DNA from: CAZYBU01 sp964645775 | Lineage (GTDB): Bacteria; Spirochaetota; UBA4802; UBA5550 | Assembly: GCA_964645775.1 (NCBI GenBank) | Contig: CAZYBU010000021.1 | Span: forward strand, 1 to 57,961 | Length of the DNA stretch: 57,961 bases | Direction of reading: 5' to 3' | Part shown: positions 18,471-27,873 of the stretch, piece by piece | Position numbering within the stretch: the first letter of the stretch is position 1 | How the letters are laid out: every line of letters begins with the position of its first letter | Made by a program: the position numbers and the translations under genes | Notes under the pieces: generated by a model | What the model was told of the DNA's origin: nothing | Database searches by the model: none | Seen by the model: the letters and a program-made list of their open reading frames with translations, nothing else

Positions 18471-18735
18471 GGGAAATCGAAAAAAACATGAAAGATACGG
18501 ATTTAATCGGAGGCAGGATGGGGTTTCCTGACCAGGAGGTTGTGACACCCGGTAGAGATATCCCCTCTTATTAACCAGATCTTGTTCGAACTATGAACCA
18601 TTGAGATAAGAGGTATGGCTTTAACAGGGGAGCAGGATAACGTTTTTTCTTCGTGCCAGGGTAAATGATCGGATACAATTAACGCCCGTGAAGAGAATCG
18701 CGGTGATTCTTAGGTCAGTAAAGGATACCAGCCCT
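18471..18735. other. Intergenic region between tetR promoter and amrS-like gene
   Basis: No gene supported. An 8-bp inverted repeat (CCTCTTAT ... ATAAGAGG) lies at about 18564-18614. A 6-bp hairpin AGAATC-GCGGT-GATTCT is at 18694-18710, 25 bp past the AmrS stop. Neither has a T tract. Confidence 0.4.
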
Positions 18736-19731
18736 TTATCCGTCACTCCTGATATTCAGTCCCTTTCCGCAGGAGGCGCACCGATTACCGTCAAGTCCGC
18801 TAATGTCGGTCCGGTATCCCTTTCGATTCACGACCATGGCTCCGCAGGACGGGCAAACCGTATCACTCATGCCGTCTTCCGGTGACAGGTTCCCCCCGTA
18901 CACGTAGTAGAGACGCTCAACCGCCCTTTTATACACTTCCTTCATAAACGATACATTCGTTGCCGGCTTATCATATTTGTACTGGGGATAATACCTGGAA
19001 ATGTGCCAGGGTATGGCCGGGTCGAGCCCGGCAATAAAGTTAATGATGTCATCAATCTCATCCATATTGTCATTCATGTCGGTGACAATAAGGGTCGTTA
19101 ACTCCAGGTGGATGCCGGCCCGGTAGACCGCCTCGATGGTATCGAGGACCTCTTTCAGGCTTCCCTTCTGAAGCCTGCGATAACTCTCGTCCCGGAAGTT
19201 CTTCAGGTCGATATTCATGGCGTCGACATAGGGCATCAGCTCAATAAGAGGATCGGGCATGATATAACCGTTAGTGACCAGTACGTTCTTCAGTCCTTCC
19301 TTCCGGGCCAGGCGGGCAGAATCCAGCATGTACTCGTACCAGACGAGAGGTTCAGAATAGGTATAGGCTATTCCCGTGGAACCCCGGCTCCCCGCCATGC
19401 GGACCAGTTCATCAGGTTCCAAATAATCGGTCTGATGGTCGATGGACTGGGAGATACTCCAGTTCTGGCAGTAGGGACACTTCATGTTGCAACCGAGGGT
19501 ACCGACCGAGAAGATCTGGCTTCCGGGATGGAAATGATAAAGAGGCTTTTTCTCGATGGGATCCATACCGGCGGCCGAGACCCGGCCGTAGATCATGCTG
19601 TAGAGGGTCCCCTCCCTGTTCTCCCTGACGGAACAGATTCCCCGTTTTCCTTCGGCTATGGTACAGAGGTGAGGACAGAGGTTACACCGGATACCTTTTT
19701 CCGTTCTTTCCCAGAAGAGAGCTTCTTTCAT
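18736..19731 (-). CDS. amrS: AmmeMemoRadiSam-system radical SAM enzyme (PflA-like)
   Basis: A 331-residue protein. Cys16/19/23/33 form an N-terminal cysteine cluster (CNLCPHLC), and the radical SAM motif GCNMKCPYCQNW holds C81-x3-C85-x2-C88. A C-terminal zinc ribbon (CPSCGA ... CASCGK) follows. This architecture is the AmrS type that normally works with Memo and AMMECR1 proteins; neither is in the window. Reaction unknown. The ATG overlaps the bactofilin TGA stop (TGATG), with GGAGG 7 nt before. A TTG one codon upstream is less likely. Confidence 0.85.
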   Translation of the reverse strand: MKEALFWERTEKGIRCNLCPHLCTIAEGKRGICSVRENREGTLYSMIYGRVSAAGMDPIEKKPLYHFHPGSQIFSVGTLGCNMKCPYCQNWSISQSIDHQTDYLEPDELVRMAGSRGSTGIAYTYSEPLVWYEYMLDSARLARKEGLKNVLVTNGYIMPDPLIELMPYVDAMNIDLKNFRDESYRRLQKGSLKEVLDTIEAVYRAGIHLELTTLIVTDMNDNMDEIDDIINFIAGLDPAIPWHISRYYPQYKYDKPATNVSFMKEVYKRAVERLYYVYGGNLSPEDGMSDTVCPSCGAMVVNRKGYRTDISGLDGNRCASCGKGLNIRSDG

Positions 19732-20183
19732 CAAGAGGCCTCCGCTTCATCCTCCCGGGATTCAGCAGGTTTTGAAGTCTCTTTTACCGGTTTTCTGCCG
19801 CCTCCGGAGGGCGATTCCGGTTTAATCATTTCACATTTGCCCTCAAAAAGAACCCCGTCAGCTATCTTGAGCTTGGCCGTACGGATATTCCCATAGAGCT
19901 TGCCCGTTGTGTCGATCTCCAGCCGTTCAGTGGCTTCCACGTTTCCGTACACCGTTCCCCTGAGGATAATGGAACGGGCCGTGACATTCGCCTTTATTTC
20001 CGCGCCTTCGCCCACAACCAGGTGACCCGTGGCCCGGATTTCCCCTTCAAAGCGGCCATCAATCTGCAGAGAATCGCTGAAGGAGAGATCGCCGAAAAAC
20101 TCTGTATCCTTTCCGAACACAGTGGCGACCATACCGAACTCGTATACCGGGTTTTTATTTACCTGGATAATCTTCTTAGCCAT
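19731..20183 (-). CDS. Bactofilin (CcmA-like cytoskeletal protein)
   Basis: A 150-residue protein whose central 100 residues are the bactofilin beta-helix: DLSFSDSLQIDGRFEGEI, GHLVVGEGAEIKANVTA and LRGTVYGNVEATERLEI are successive turns. The flexible tail is Pro/Ser/Glu-rich, as is usual. Bactofilins polymerise without nucleotide beneath the membrane and guide cell-wall or stalk shape. It is co-transcribed with the AmrS-like gene. GGAG lies 8 nt before the ATG; the TTG codon upstream is in frame but less likely. Confidence 0.88.
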   Translation of the reverse strand: MAKKIIQVNKNPVYEFGMVATVFGKDTEFFGDLSFSDSLQIDGRFEGEIRATGHLVVGEGAEIKANVTARSIILRGTVYGNVEATERLEIDTTGKLYGNIRTAKLKIADGVLFEGKCEMIKPESPSGGGRKPVKETSKPAESREDEAEAS

Positions 20184-20219
20184 CAAGTAACTCCGACGAA
20201 ACCGAGACAGGTTTCGGTA

Positions 20220-20441
20220 TTATTTTGTGGTCATTACAAAGACTCCGTCCCAGTCATCGGGAGGAGGAGACGATTTAAAAGTGAGTGCCCGTTCCCTGTA
20301 CAGTTCCGAGGGTCCATCCTCTGGATCAACGGCCAGAGCCCTGTCAAAGGCACGAATAGCGTCATCCCACTTTCGCTCCTTGTAGGCTTCCAGACCGAGA
20401 TTGTAATACTTCAGAACTTCTTCTTTCTCTTTCGTAATCAT
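20220..20441 (-). CDS. Mini TPR protein with cyclase-type PPPxDWDGV tail
   Basis: Only 73 residues: one to one-and-a-half TPR units (YYNLGLEAYKERKWDDAIRAF, ALAVDPEDGPSELYRERA) followed by SSPPPDDWDGVFVMTTK. The same TPR plus PPPxDWDGV ending is what I recall at the C-terminus of spirochaete and other class III adenylate/guanylate cyclases, here free-standing. Its start and stop are clean and it is spaced 36 nt before the bactofilin gene, so I read it as a real gene rather than a fragment. Function unknown. Confidence 0.7.
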   Translation of the reverse strand: MITKEKEEVLKYYNLGLEAYKERKWDDAIRAFDRALAVDPEDGPSELYRERALTFKSSPPPDDWDGVFVMTTK

Positions 20442-20497
20442 TCCGTTACCCCGCTGTACAACCTTTTGATCCTTACAATAAACCCAGTATACTTATC

Positions 20498-21472
20498 TCA
20501 GAAAGATCTATCAACAAAAAAGTTACCCATATCCGTCAGTATCTTTCCGGCCATACTATCTGGAAACTCCTTCAGAATTCTCTGGGCCTCCTCCACATAA
20601 TCGCGGGCCAGGTCCCTTGAATACTCGATGCCACCCGCCTCAATGACCATGGAACGGACCTTTTCCCAGAGTCCAGGTCCGGGGTTCCGTCCAAACTCCC
20701 GGTAGACCTCCCGGATTTTCTCTTCATCCTGTTCCATGAGATGCAGCAGGGGAAGGGTTATTTTCCCGTCACGGAGATCGTTTCCGGCCTCCTTTCCCGT
20801 CTCCTGGTCGTCGCTGGCGACGTCCAGGGTGTCGTCAATGATCTGGAAGGCCATTCCGAGTTTTCGTCCAAATTCGTAGAGTCTCAGGCAGGTTTCTTCA
20901 TCATAACCCGCCTTCTCGCCTCCCAGCTGCGTACAGGCCGCCATGAAACGGGCCGTCTTCAGGTCGATAATGTTGAAGTAATGCTCCTTGGTAATGGATT
21001 CAACGTTTGAATACTGGAGCTGATACAGTTCTCCCTGTACCATGTCCCGGGTACCGGCCACAATCACAGGGAAGAGTCTGGGATTCCCGTCCCGGACAAC
21101 GGTATCCAGTGCGGTGGTATACATAAAATCACCCACCAGGACGGCCACCTTGTTCCCCCATTCACTGGAGAGTGTCACGTCTCCCCTTCTAAGAAAAGAT
21201 TTATCAATAATATCGTCATGGATAAGGGTGGCCGCGTGACATATCTCCGTTGCCGCGGCGATATCCAGGGTCCCCTCCGGCATCTCACCACCCAGTGCCG
21301 AGGTCAGAATCACAAGGGAACCCCGGACCATCTTCCCGCCCCTGCGAAAGAGGTGCATGGAGCCCTCCCGTATAAGGGGCACCTCTGTCCGGAGCTGATA
21401 ATCAATACTCTCACGGATCCCATCCAGCTGGTGCTGGACAGGTTTCAGGATTACTTCAAGCTGTTTTTTCAT
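20498..21472 (-). CDS. Long-chain trans-polyprenyl diphosphate synthase
   Basis: A 324-residue trans-prenyltransferase with first Asp-rich motif HDDIID (D86, D87, D90) and second motif IDDTLD. The residue five before the first Asp is Ala81, a small residue consistent with long products, so a C35-C50 quinone side-chain synthase (IspB/HepT-like) is likely. It adds isopentenyl diphosphate units to an allylic primer. A second, probably shorter-chain synthase is at 36191-37261. The STAS gene ends 18 nt upstream. Confidence 0.88.
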   Translation of the reverse strand: MKKQLEVILKPVQHQLDGIRESIDYQLRTEVPLIREGSMHLFRRGGKMVRGSLVILTSALGGEMPEGTLDIAAATEICHAATLIHDDIIDKSFLRRGDVTLSSEWGNKVAVLVGDFMYTTALDTVVRDGNPRLFPVIVAGTRDMVQGELYQLQYSNVESITKEHYFNIIDLKTARFMAACTQLGGEKAGYDEETCLRLYEFGRKLGMAFQIIDDTLDVASDDQETGKEAGNDLRDGKITLPLLHLMEQDEEKIREVYREFGRNPGPGLWEKVRSMVIEAGGIEYSRDLARDYVEEAQRILKEFPDSMAGKILTDMGNFFVDRSF

Positions 21473-21490
21473 CTAAATATCGAGGGAGGC

Positions 21491-21820
21491 CTAATCAAAT
21501 GTTGTCATACATTCCCGCTGAGATTCAAATATCTCGAAAACCTTGTCAAGCATTGTAGTCTGAAAAAGTTTCATAAGGTTTTCATTGGCGATAATTAATT
21601 TTATATCGCCTTCATGATCTTTGATCCTGCGCTTGATGGATACCAGGACCCCCAGGGCGGAACTGCATATGTGTTTAACATTAATCATATCTATACAAAT
21701 ATTGAACTTCTTCTCCTTAAGGCAGGCCTGTAGAAGAGACTCCAGTTCCTCTGAGCCTTCCGGGTCGATACGTCCATCCAGTACAATAATCTCTACGTTA
21801 TCCTCGGATATCCTCTTCAT
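21491..21820 (-). CDS. STAS-domain anti-sigma factor antagonist
   Basis: A 109-residue single STAS domain. VKHICSSALGVLVSIKRR carries the regulatory serine pair (Ser53/Ser54) and the following helix. It is distinct from the STAS protein at 4421 and may answer a different kinase. It lies directly before the polyprenyl synthase gene on the same strand. Confidence 0.87.
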   Translation of the reverse strand: MKRISEDNVEIIVLDGRIDPEGSEELESLLQACLKEKKFNICIDMINVKHICSSALGVLVSIKRRIKDHEGDIKLIIANENLMKLFQTTMLDKVFEIFESQRECMTTFD

Positions 21821-21938
21821 ACAACTCTCCCCGTTCTTTTTATACGAGCCGGAGCAAAAAAAACCACGGTCATATTTTGGAACCGCGGGCAGTACTACGC
21901 CCCAGGAATTGAATACCCGGTGTATACCCTATCCACGA

Positions 21939-22613
21939 TTATTTATCAAGCTTTTTTATGGGTGAGCGATTCAATGCCAGGCAAAAAACATGCCGGGCGC
22001 CCGATTCCAGCAGCAACCTGGCTCCCTCATTCAGACTCGCTCCTGTCGTAACGACATCATCTACCAGAAGAACGGACTTTCCGGCCGGATCTCCACATAC
22101 ACGGAAACTCCCCGGGGCCCTCAGATATCTTTCTTTGAGATGATACCCCTTCTGGTGCCCTTTGCCCCGGACCGTTTCAATCATCTTTCTTCGATATGTC
22201 CTTAGACCGCGGGCCACTACCCCTGCCATGACCTTACCCTGGTCATAGCCCCGTTCCCTTCGGCTCCTTCTCCCTGTCGGTATCCAGGTTACAATCTCAA
22301 ACTCACCCGGAAGATCCCAGAGCTCGAGGGCCCGGCGTGTAAGATTTTTGATGACATGACGACCCTGCCCCGATTTTATCCGGGTCAGGATAGGGCGGGC
22401 AACACCCGTGTATTCCCATGCCACGGAGAGCCCCAGGGGATAGAACCACCTGTCGGAACAGAAGCAGTTCCCATCCTCCCCTCCGCAACGGGAGCAGGAA
22501 TGAAGGGCCGGGGAAAGCAGAGATGCGCAGCGGTCACAGATACCCATTTCGGAACGGGGAATGGGCCTCCTGCAGGCGGGACAGGTATCGGGGAAAAGAA
22601 GATCCAGTATCAA
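21939..22613 (-). CDS. ComF family protein (phosphoribosyltransferase fold)
   Basis: A 224-residue protein: an N-terminal zinc ribbon (CPACRRPIP ... CDRC, then CSRCGG) and a PRTase domain with the PRPP loop VLLVDDVVTTGASL. RRSRRERGYDQGKVMA is the ComF hallmark. In naturally competent bacteria ComF helps DNA uptake into the cytoplasm; many non-competent bacteria carry it with unclear role. It starts 6 nt after the queC stop. Confidence 0.87.
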   Translation of the reverse strand: MILDLLFPDTCPACRRPIPRSEMGICDRCASLLSPALHSCSRCGGEDGNCFCSDRWFYPLGLSVAWEYTGVARPILTRIKSGQGRHVIKNLTRRALELWDLPGEFEIVTWIPTGRRSRRERGYDQGKVMAGVVARGLRTYRRKMIETVRGKGHQKGYHLKERYLRAPGSFRVCGDPAGKSVLLVDDVVTTGASLNEGARLLLESGARHVFCLALNRSPIKKLDK

Positions 22614-22619
22614 GAGCGA

Positions 22620-23294
22620 CTACCCGCCGTAGTCCGTGACCCCGGCTTCCCGGAAGCCCTCCCTGCGGATAAGGCAACTGTCGCATCTCCCGCAGGCCCT
22701 CCCGTTCTTATCGGGACTGTAACAGCTGTGGGTCAAAGAATAATCCACTCTCAGCTCCAGACCCTTCCGGATGATTTCTTCCTTGCTCATGGAAATGAGG
22801 GGCGCCGATATCTCCACCGGCCTTCCCTCCACGCCCCGTTTCGTTCCGAGCCTGGACACCTCCCGGAAGGCTTCGATAAACTCGGGACGGCAGTCCGGGT
22901 AACCGCTGTAATCCCTGGCGTTTACCCCGATAACGACCCGTTCCGCGCCCCGGGATTCGGCCAGGGAAAGGGCGTAAGACAAAAAGAGCATATTCCTGCC
23001 CGGCACATAGGTAAGAGGTATGGAATCATCGATCTCCCTGTTCGTGGGGACCTCCTCGCCGGATCCCTCTATAAGCGCGGAAGCGAAGATGGATTCATCG
23101 ATTCTCGCGATCAGATGTTCCTTCATTGAAAAAAAATCGGCCAGCTTACGGGCTGAGTCCAGCTCCACCGCGTGCCTCTGGCCGTAAAGGAAGGTAAGGC
23201 CCACGGTGGAGAACCCTTCCGCAACGGTCATGGCCGCGGCCGTAGCCGAGTCCAGGCCCCCGCTTAAAAGTACTATGGCTTCAGGACGATCCAT
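22620..23294 (-). CDS. queC: 7-cyano-7-deazaguanine synthase
   Basis: A 224-residue enzyme with the PP-loop LLSGGLDSATA near the N-terminus and the zinc site CYSPDKNGRACGRCDSC at the C-terminus. It converts 7-carboxy-7-deazaguanine to preQ0 using ATP and ammonia, in queuosine tRNA modification. No queD, queE or queF gene is adjacent. GGAGG sits 5 nt before the ATG. Confidence 0.93.
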   Translation of the reverse strand: MDRPEAIVLLSGGLDSATAAAMTVAEGFSTVGLTFLYGQRHAVELDSARKLADFFSMKEHLIARIDESIFASALIEGSGEEVPTNREIDDSIPLTYVPGRNMLFLSYALSLAESRGAERVVIGVNARDYSGYPDCRPEFIEAFREVSRLGTKRGVEGRPVEISAPLISMSKEEIIRKGLELRVDYSLTHSCYSPDKNGRACGRCDSCLIRREGFREAGVTDYGG

Positions 23295-23363
23295 AACATC
23301 CTCCGGCTGGTCTTCTCATCAGGTACACGTCAACACTCTTCATTTTGAAAAAAATAATCGCTG

Positions 23364-24680
23364 TCAGTAGGTAAATTTTTTCATACGGATATTCATCAGG
23401 ATACCGACAGCTATAAGAGACATGATTAGGTTCGAGCCGCCGTAGGAGATGAAGCTGAGGGGAAGGCCGGTTACAGGCATTATGCCCACCACCATGCCCA
23501 GATTAATGAGGATCTGAAAAATAAAGATGGATGTAATCCCCGCCGCGAGGAGGGACCCGAACTTGTCCTTCGCTTCAAGGCTTATCTGAATGCCCCGGAA
23601 AACAACCACCGCCAGAAGCCCGACAACCAGGACGGACCCCGCGAATCCCCATTCCTCGGCTACCACGGCGAAGATAAAGTCTGACGTCTTCTCGGGCAGG
23701 AATCCGAGCTGGGACTGGGTTCCCTTGAGAAATCCCTTGCCCAGGAAGCCGCCGGAACCGATAGCGATCTTCGATTGGATGATATTATAACCGGAACCGT
23801 GGGGGTCCAGGTCCGGATTCAGGAATACCAGGATTCTCTTCTTCTGGTATGTCTTGAAAAAATTCTGAATCAGGATGGATGAGTAGAGTCCGAGAGAGAG
23901 GACAGCCGTGATATTAAACACCTTGTTCAACACCTTGTTGCTCCAGAGATATCGCATGATAAAGGTCAGCACAGCCGCGCCGATAAAAACCGAAGCGACG
24001 ATAAGCAGGGTCCCGGTATCCTTCAGAAAATCGATGAAGAAATTACTCTCCTGGGCGCCGACCCATTCCAGGTACGTAATGATCATGGGACCGGTAAGAG
24101 CGATAGCTGCCACGGAAAGGACTGAGATCAGGTGCGCCACCTCGGCCCCGGCAACAAAAAGCATGGTAAAGAGGACAGGTATGAAGATTACGGCGGTCCC
24201 GAAATCGGGCTGGATCAGGATGATAACAATAGGAATCAGCGTAAGGAGCGTAGGGATGATCAGCTCCAGGGAATGTTTCAGTTCCCTCTCCCGCATCTCC
24301 AGGTACTTGGCCAGGAGAATGACCATGGCCAGCTTCATAAATTCCGAGGGCTGGATAGAGAAATACCCGAAATCGATCCAGGCACGGGTATTCCGTATCT
24401 GCGTTCCAAAGAGAGAAGTAAAGAGGAGAACAACTACCACGGCAATGTAAATATAGGCGGAGTAATCCCCCAGGACCTGGTAGTTCACGAAGGTGAGACC
24501 CACCAGGAAGACCATGCCGAAAACAAACCAGAGTATCTGTTTTTTGTACAGACCGCTGTTTATCTTTTCGATCGGATCGAAACCGGCGCTGTAGATCATG
24601 AGAACGCCGATAAAGACAAGCAGGGTAACGGCTCCCAGAAGCACGAAATCGATCCTGTAGATTCTTTCCCGTCTCATCAT
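23364..24680 (-). CDS. rodA: SEDS glycosyltransferase RodA
   Basis: A 438-residue, roughly ten-helix SEDS protein. Visible family segments are AWIDFGYFSIQPSEFMKLA, LIQPDFGTAVIF with the conserved Asp, and the C-terminal GLPLSFISYGGSNLIMSL. RodA polymerises lipid II glycan strands with PBP2 during elongation. The start overlaps the PBP2 stop. It is somewhat long for RodA because of an insertion around LEWVGAQESNFFIDFLKDT, which adds a pair of hydrophobic segments. Confidence 0.93.
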   Translation of the reverse strand: MMRRERIYRIDFVLLGAVTLLVFIGVLMIYSAGFDPIEKINSGLYKKQILWFVFGMVFLVGLTFVNYQVLGDYSAYIYIAVVVVLLFTSLFGTQIRNTRAWIDFGYFSIQPSEFMKLAMVILLAKYLEMRERELKHSLELIIPTLLTLIPIVIILIQPDFGTAVIFIPVLFTMLFVAGAEVAHLISVLSVAAIALTGPMIITYLEWVGAQESNFFIDFLKDTGTLLIVASVFIGAAVLTFIMRYLWSNKVLNKVFNITAVLSLGLYSSILIQNFFKTYQKKRILVFLNPDLDPHGSGYNIIQSKIAIGSGGFLGKGFLKGTQSQLGFLPEKTSDFIFAVVAEEWGFAGSVLVVGLLAVVVFRGIQISLEAKDKFGSLLAAGITSIFIFQILINLGMVVGIMPVTGLPLSFISYGGSNLIMSLIAVGILMNIRMKKFTY

Positions 24681-26506
24681 TTCAGGTAACCCAGTTCAAT
24701 CAGCCGTGCGAAAACCCGTTCGGCCACAGGTACGGCCGTGGCTGCCCCGGCTATGCCGAATTCAACGATAACAGCGATAACTACAGAGTCCTCGGGAGTC
24801 CCCCCGTAAGGTCCGAATCCCACAAACCAGGCATGCTGTGTCTTCTTATCAAGACGTTCGGACCGGGTCTGAGCCGTTCCGGTCTTCCCGGCTACGGGAA
24901 CGGTAAGCCCGCTCAAACGGATGGAAGTTCCCGTGGTGACAGACATCCTCATGCCCTCCTTGATGGTTTTCAGGGTCAGGGGGGAGAGGGGAATCTCCCG
25001 TAATGTATCGCTCTCGAAAGATTCCAGGACTTTCCGGTTATCAGGAGAGAGTATCTGGCGGACCATCCTCGGTTTGAACATCAGGCCGTTATTCACGATT
25101 CCCGCAATAAAATTAGCCATACCGAGAGGGGTTACCCCCAGGAAACCCTGCCCGATGGAGAGGTTGATAGTGTCACCGTCGAACCAGGGTTGTCCGAATG
25201 TTTTGAGCTTCCATCTCTTTGTTGGAATAAATCCATCAATCTCCCCTGGTATATCGATGCCGGTCCTCTCGTCAAGGCCAAAGTGGCGGGCGTATTTTAA
25301 AATGCTCGTGGGTCCAATAGCATATCCGAGCTGATAGAAATAAACGCTGCACGACTCGGCTATGGCCTGGTAGAGGTTAAGAGTACCGTGCGCACGGTAA
25401 CAGTAGAAATCATGATCACGATAGCCTTTCAGGGTATACTTGCCACTGCAATGATAGGTTTTACCTGGAAAGGTCTTTTCGGTCTCGAGGCCTGCTATCG
25501 CCGTAATAAGCTTGAAGGTTGAAGCCGGTGGATACTTCGATTGAATGGCCCGGTTGAGAAAGGGACGATTCTTGTCTGCACTCAATTCCTCTATGATTTC
25601 CCTGCTTGTTCTCGCCACGAGAAGGTTCGGGTCAAAATCCGGCTTGCTGACAAGGGCCAGGACTTCACCGGTAGCCGGTTTCAGGACAACAACGGCCCCT
25701 TTCCTCTCCTCCATGGCATCGTAAGCGGTTTTCTGTATCTGGTAGTCCAGTGTAAGGGCCATATTATTCCCAGGCTCCGGTGGGAGACCCATCTCCTCTC
25801 CTCCCGTTCGGTTCCTGACGTCAACAATACGGACCACGTACCCGTCCTTACCCCGGAGGTTCCGGTCGTACTTTCTCTCTATTCCGTTCTTACCGATCTT
25901 CTGATAGTGCCTGTACCCTGTGGATCTGCGCCGCAGATATTCATCCCGGCTGATACTGCCGATATACCCAAGTGAATGAGCAAACATGTTACCGTAGTTG
26001 TAGACCCTGAGAGGGGCGTCTTCCCAGTCTATGTTGGGAAATCTGTTCTGAAAGGAGGCTACTTTTACGATGCTGTCGAAACTGACGTCTTCCTTAATGA
26101 TGATCCTTTCCCATGGGTTCCGTTGCTCAATATCTGCCATGACCTGCCGGTAATCGAAGGGAGTTAGCCGGGAGAGTGTCAGCAGGGTCTCTCTCAGCTT
26201 TTTTTTTGATTCAAAAGAGGCCGGAACCGTGGTCAGGTTAAACGAGGGCCGGTTGGAAACGATGAGGGTCTTGTTGACACCGGGTTGAAAATTCCTGTCG
26301 TACATCTCTCCCCGGGAGGCAGGGATAGCGATGTAATTTTCCATATTCGCCCGGGCCTTTGCCGCGTATTCCTCCCCCCTGACTATCTGGAGATAGATCA
26401 GCTGGATTATCAGGATCACGAAGATCAGGGCAGCGGCGACGATAAAGGCGTACATCCGCTTCCTGAAGGCCTCCAGCATCCTTGTGCGGTAGGAGGCCTG
26501 GGCCAT
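24677..26506 (-). CDS. mrdA: Penicillin-binding protein 2 (elongasome transpeptidase)
   Basis: A 609-residue class B PBP: one N-terminal transmembrane helix, a dimerisation domain, and a transpeptidase domain with SxxK in PPASTFKL, the second motif region ESCSVYFYQ and AGKTGTAQT. It cross-links lateral-wall peptidoglycan with RodA. It overlaps mreD by one base (TGATG) and rodA by 4 bases. Confidence 0.93.
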   Translation of the reverse strand: MAQASYRTRMLEAFRKRMYAFIVAAALIFVILIIQLIYLQIVRGEEYAAKARANMENYIAIPASRGEMYDRNFQPGVNKTLIVSNRPSFNLTTVPASFESKKKLRETLLTLSRLTPFDYRQVMADIEQRNPWERIIIKEDVSFDSIVKVASFQNRFPNIDWEDAPLRVYNYGNMFAHSLGYIGSISRDEYLRRRSTGYRHYQKIGKNGIERKYDRNLRGKDGYVVRIVDVRNRTGGEEMGLPPEPGNNMALTLDYQIQKTAYDAMEERKGAVVVLKPATGEVLALVSKPDFDPNLLVARTSREIIEELSADKNRPFLNRAIQSKYPPASTFKLITAIAGLETEKTFPGKTYHCSGKYTLKGYRDHDFYCYRAHGTLNLYQAIAESCSVYFYQLGYAIGPTSILKYARHFGLDERTGIDIPGEIDGFIPTKRWKLKTFGQPWFDGDTINLSIGQGFLGVTPLGMANFIAGIVNNGLMFKPRMVRQILSPDNRKVLESFESDTLREIPLSPLTLKTIKEGMRMSVTTGTSIRLSGLTVPVAGKTGTAQTRSERLDKKTQHAWFVGFGPYGGTPEDSVVIAVIVEFGIAGAATAVPVAERVFARLIELGYLK

Positions 26507-27006
26507 CAGTAGCCCTCCTTCTCAAGCTCCCCTTCAAAAAGCCTGTCATAGAGGAAGAAGAGCACCGGCGCCAGGAGAGCGTTATAGAAGGACTCAGGCA
26601 GAATAATATGGAGCACCTGATCGATGGACGCGGTGTGGAAGATATAGGCCAGAAAGAGGGTCAATACACCCTTCAGTATGGAGCTGACGAAGAGGAGCGC
26701 CGTCACGGTCAGTATATTACTCTTAATAAAGGAGCGGCCGAACATCCCCACCACGAAGCCGATGATAACCTTGGGAAATGTCAGCAGGCCCAGGGGTGAA
26801 TTGGATACCGCGTCGTGGAAAAGACCTGAGATAAAACCGGTAACCTCACCGTAGAAAGAGCCGAAAGAGTAACCCATATAGACCACTGTGATGAAGACAA
26901 GGTCCGGCTTAACGCCCGCGATCCGGATAACATCAAAAGAAGGATGGGCCTGGACCACCAGTGAGACCAGGAGAAGAATACCGGCTATGACATAACTGAT
27001 GATCAT
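26506..27006 (-). CDS. mreD: Rod-shape protein MreD
   Basis: A 166-residue, five- to six-helix membrane protein at the expected place between mreC and mrdA. Segments VKPDLVFITVVYMGYSFGS and SGLFHDAVSNSPLGL match the MreD pattern. The ATG overlaps the mreC stop (ATGA). Confidence 0.9.
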   Translation of the reverse strand: MIISYVIAGILLLVSLVVQAHPSFDVIRIAGVKPDLVFITVVYMGYSFGSFYGEVTGFISGLFHDAVSNSPLGLLTFPKVIIGFVVGMFGRSFIKSNILTVTALLFVSSILKGVLTLFLAYIFHTASIDQVLHIILPESFYNALLAPVLFFLYDRLFEGELEKEGY

Positions 27007-27866
27007 TCCTGCTCCTCGAAAACCTTCATAAGCTCTTCGTCCGGGTCACGGGTAATGACGAAGACCTGCTCCAGCAGGTTATAATCCACCACCGGTTTAA
27101 CGACGGCCCTCTGGTAGGCGCTGGCCTCAACATTGTCCGACTTTATGACCCGTCCGATAAGCATACCGGGCGGAAAGATGCCTGCCTGTCCGGAGGTTAT
27201 GACATACTCGCCAAACCGGATGATGGCGGCCCGGCCGATATAGTCGATAACACACAGACGCGCGCTCGCAGAATATCCTGTCAACAGGCCGGGGAACCGG
27301 CTGTCCTGCAGCTTGACCCCGATTCGTATGGAGGGAGAGATGATCGGTATAACCCTGGAGATATTCCCCCTCACCTCGGTTATCTTGCCCACAACGGCCT
27401 TGACGCCGCCCTGGTAGGCGACCACCGGCATGTTGACCCGGATACCGTCCGAGGCGCCGCGGTTTATGACAATAGTACGAAACCAGTTGTCCGGGTCCTT
27501 GGAGATGACTGATGCCGCCACGGAATCGTACTCGATGCGGGCCTTCATATCCAGGAGTCGCCTGAGACGGGCGTTCTCGCGCTTTATCTCCGACAGTTCC
27601 ATACTGATAGACTCGTACTTATGGAGCTTTTTACGGGTCTCCTCCAGCTCATTTCGCACCTTCTCCAAGTCCGTGAAACCGGCCCAGAAGGTGCTGATTC
27701 CCCCCTGGATGCCGTCATAGACCCTCTGGAAGGGAGTTACCAGAACGCTTCCGACCCCTTCCAGACTGAAGACGAAGGACGTTGACTGAAGGGAAAGGGA
27801 TATCAGACAGAAAAGGGTGAAACCTGCGAACGCTACGACAGATTTATGCCGAATAAAAAAATCCAA
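27003..27866 (-). CDS. mreC: Rod-shape protein MreC
   Basis: A 287-residue protein: short cytoplasmic N-terminus, one transmembrane helix, a coiled coil (about 65-110, LEKVRNELEETRKKLHKYE) and the two-beta-barrel periplasmic domain with VINRGASDGIRVNMPVVA and TSGQAGIFPPGMLIGRV. It links MreB to PBP2/RodA. It begins 7 nt after mreB. Confidence 0.93.
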   Translation of the reverse strand: MDFFIRHKSVVAFAGFTLFCLISLSLQSTSFVFSLEGVGSVLVTPFQRVYDGIQGGISTFWAGFTDLEKVRNELEETRKKLHKYESISMELSEIKRENARLRRLLDMKARIEYDSVAASVISKDPDNWFRTIVINRGASDGIRVNMPVVAYQGGVKAVVGKITEVRGNISRVIPIISPSIRIGVKLQDSRFPGLLTGYSASARLCVIDYIGRAAIIRFGEYVITSGQAGIFPPGMLIGRVIKSDNVEASAYQRAVVKPVVDYNLLEQVFVITRDPDEELMKVFEEQE

Positions 27867-27873
27867 TCCTGTC

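Noticed and set aside
18736..19731. AmrS-type enzyme as the maturase of the selenopeptide
   Set aside because: It belongs to the AmmeMemoRadiSam group and lies 36 kb away. No SPASM-like cysteine region is present and the family link is wrong.
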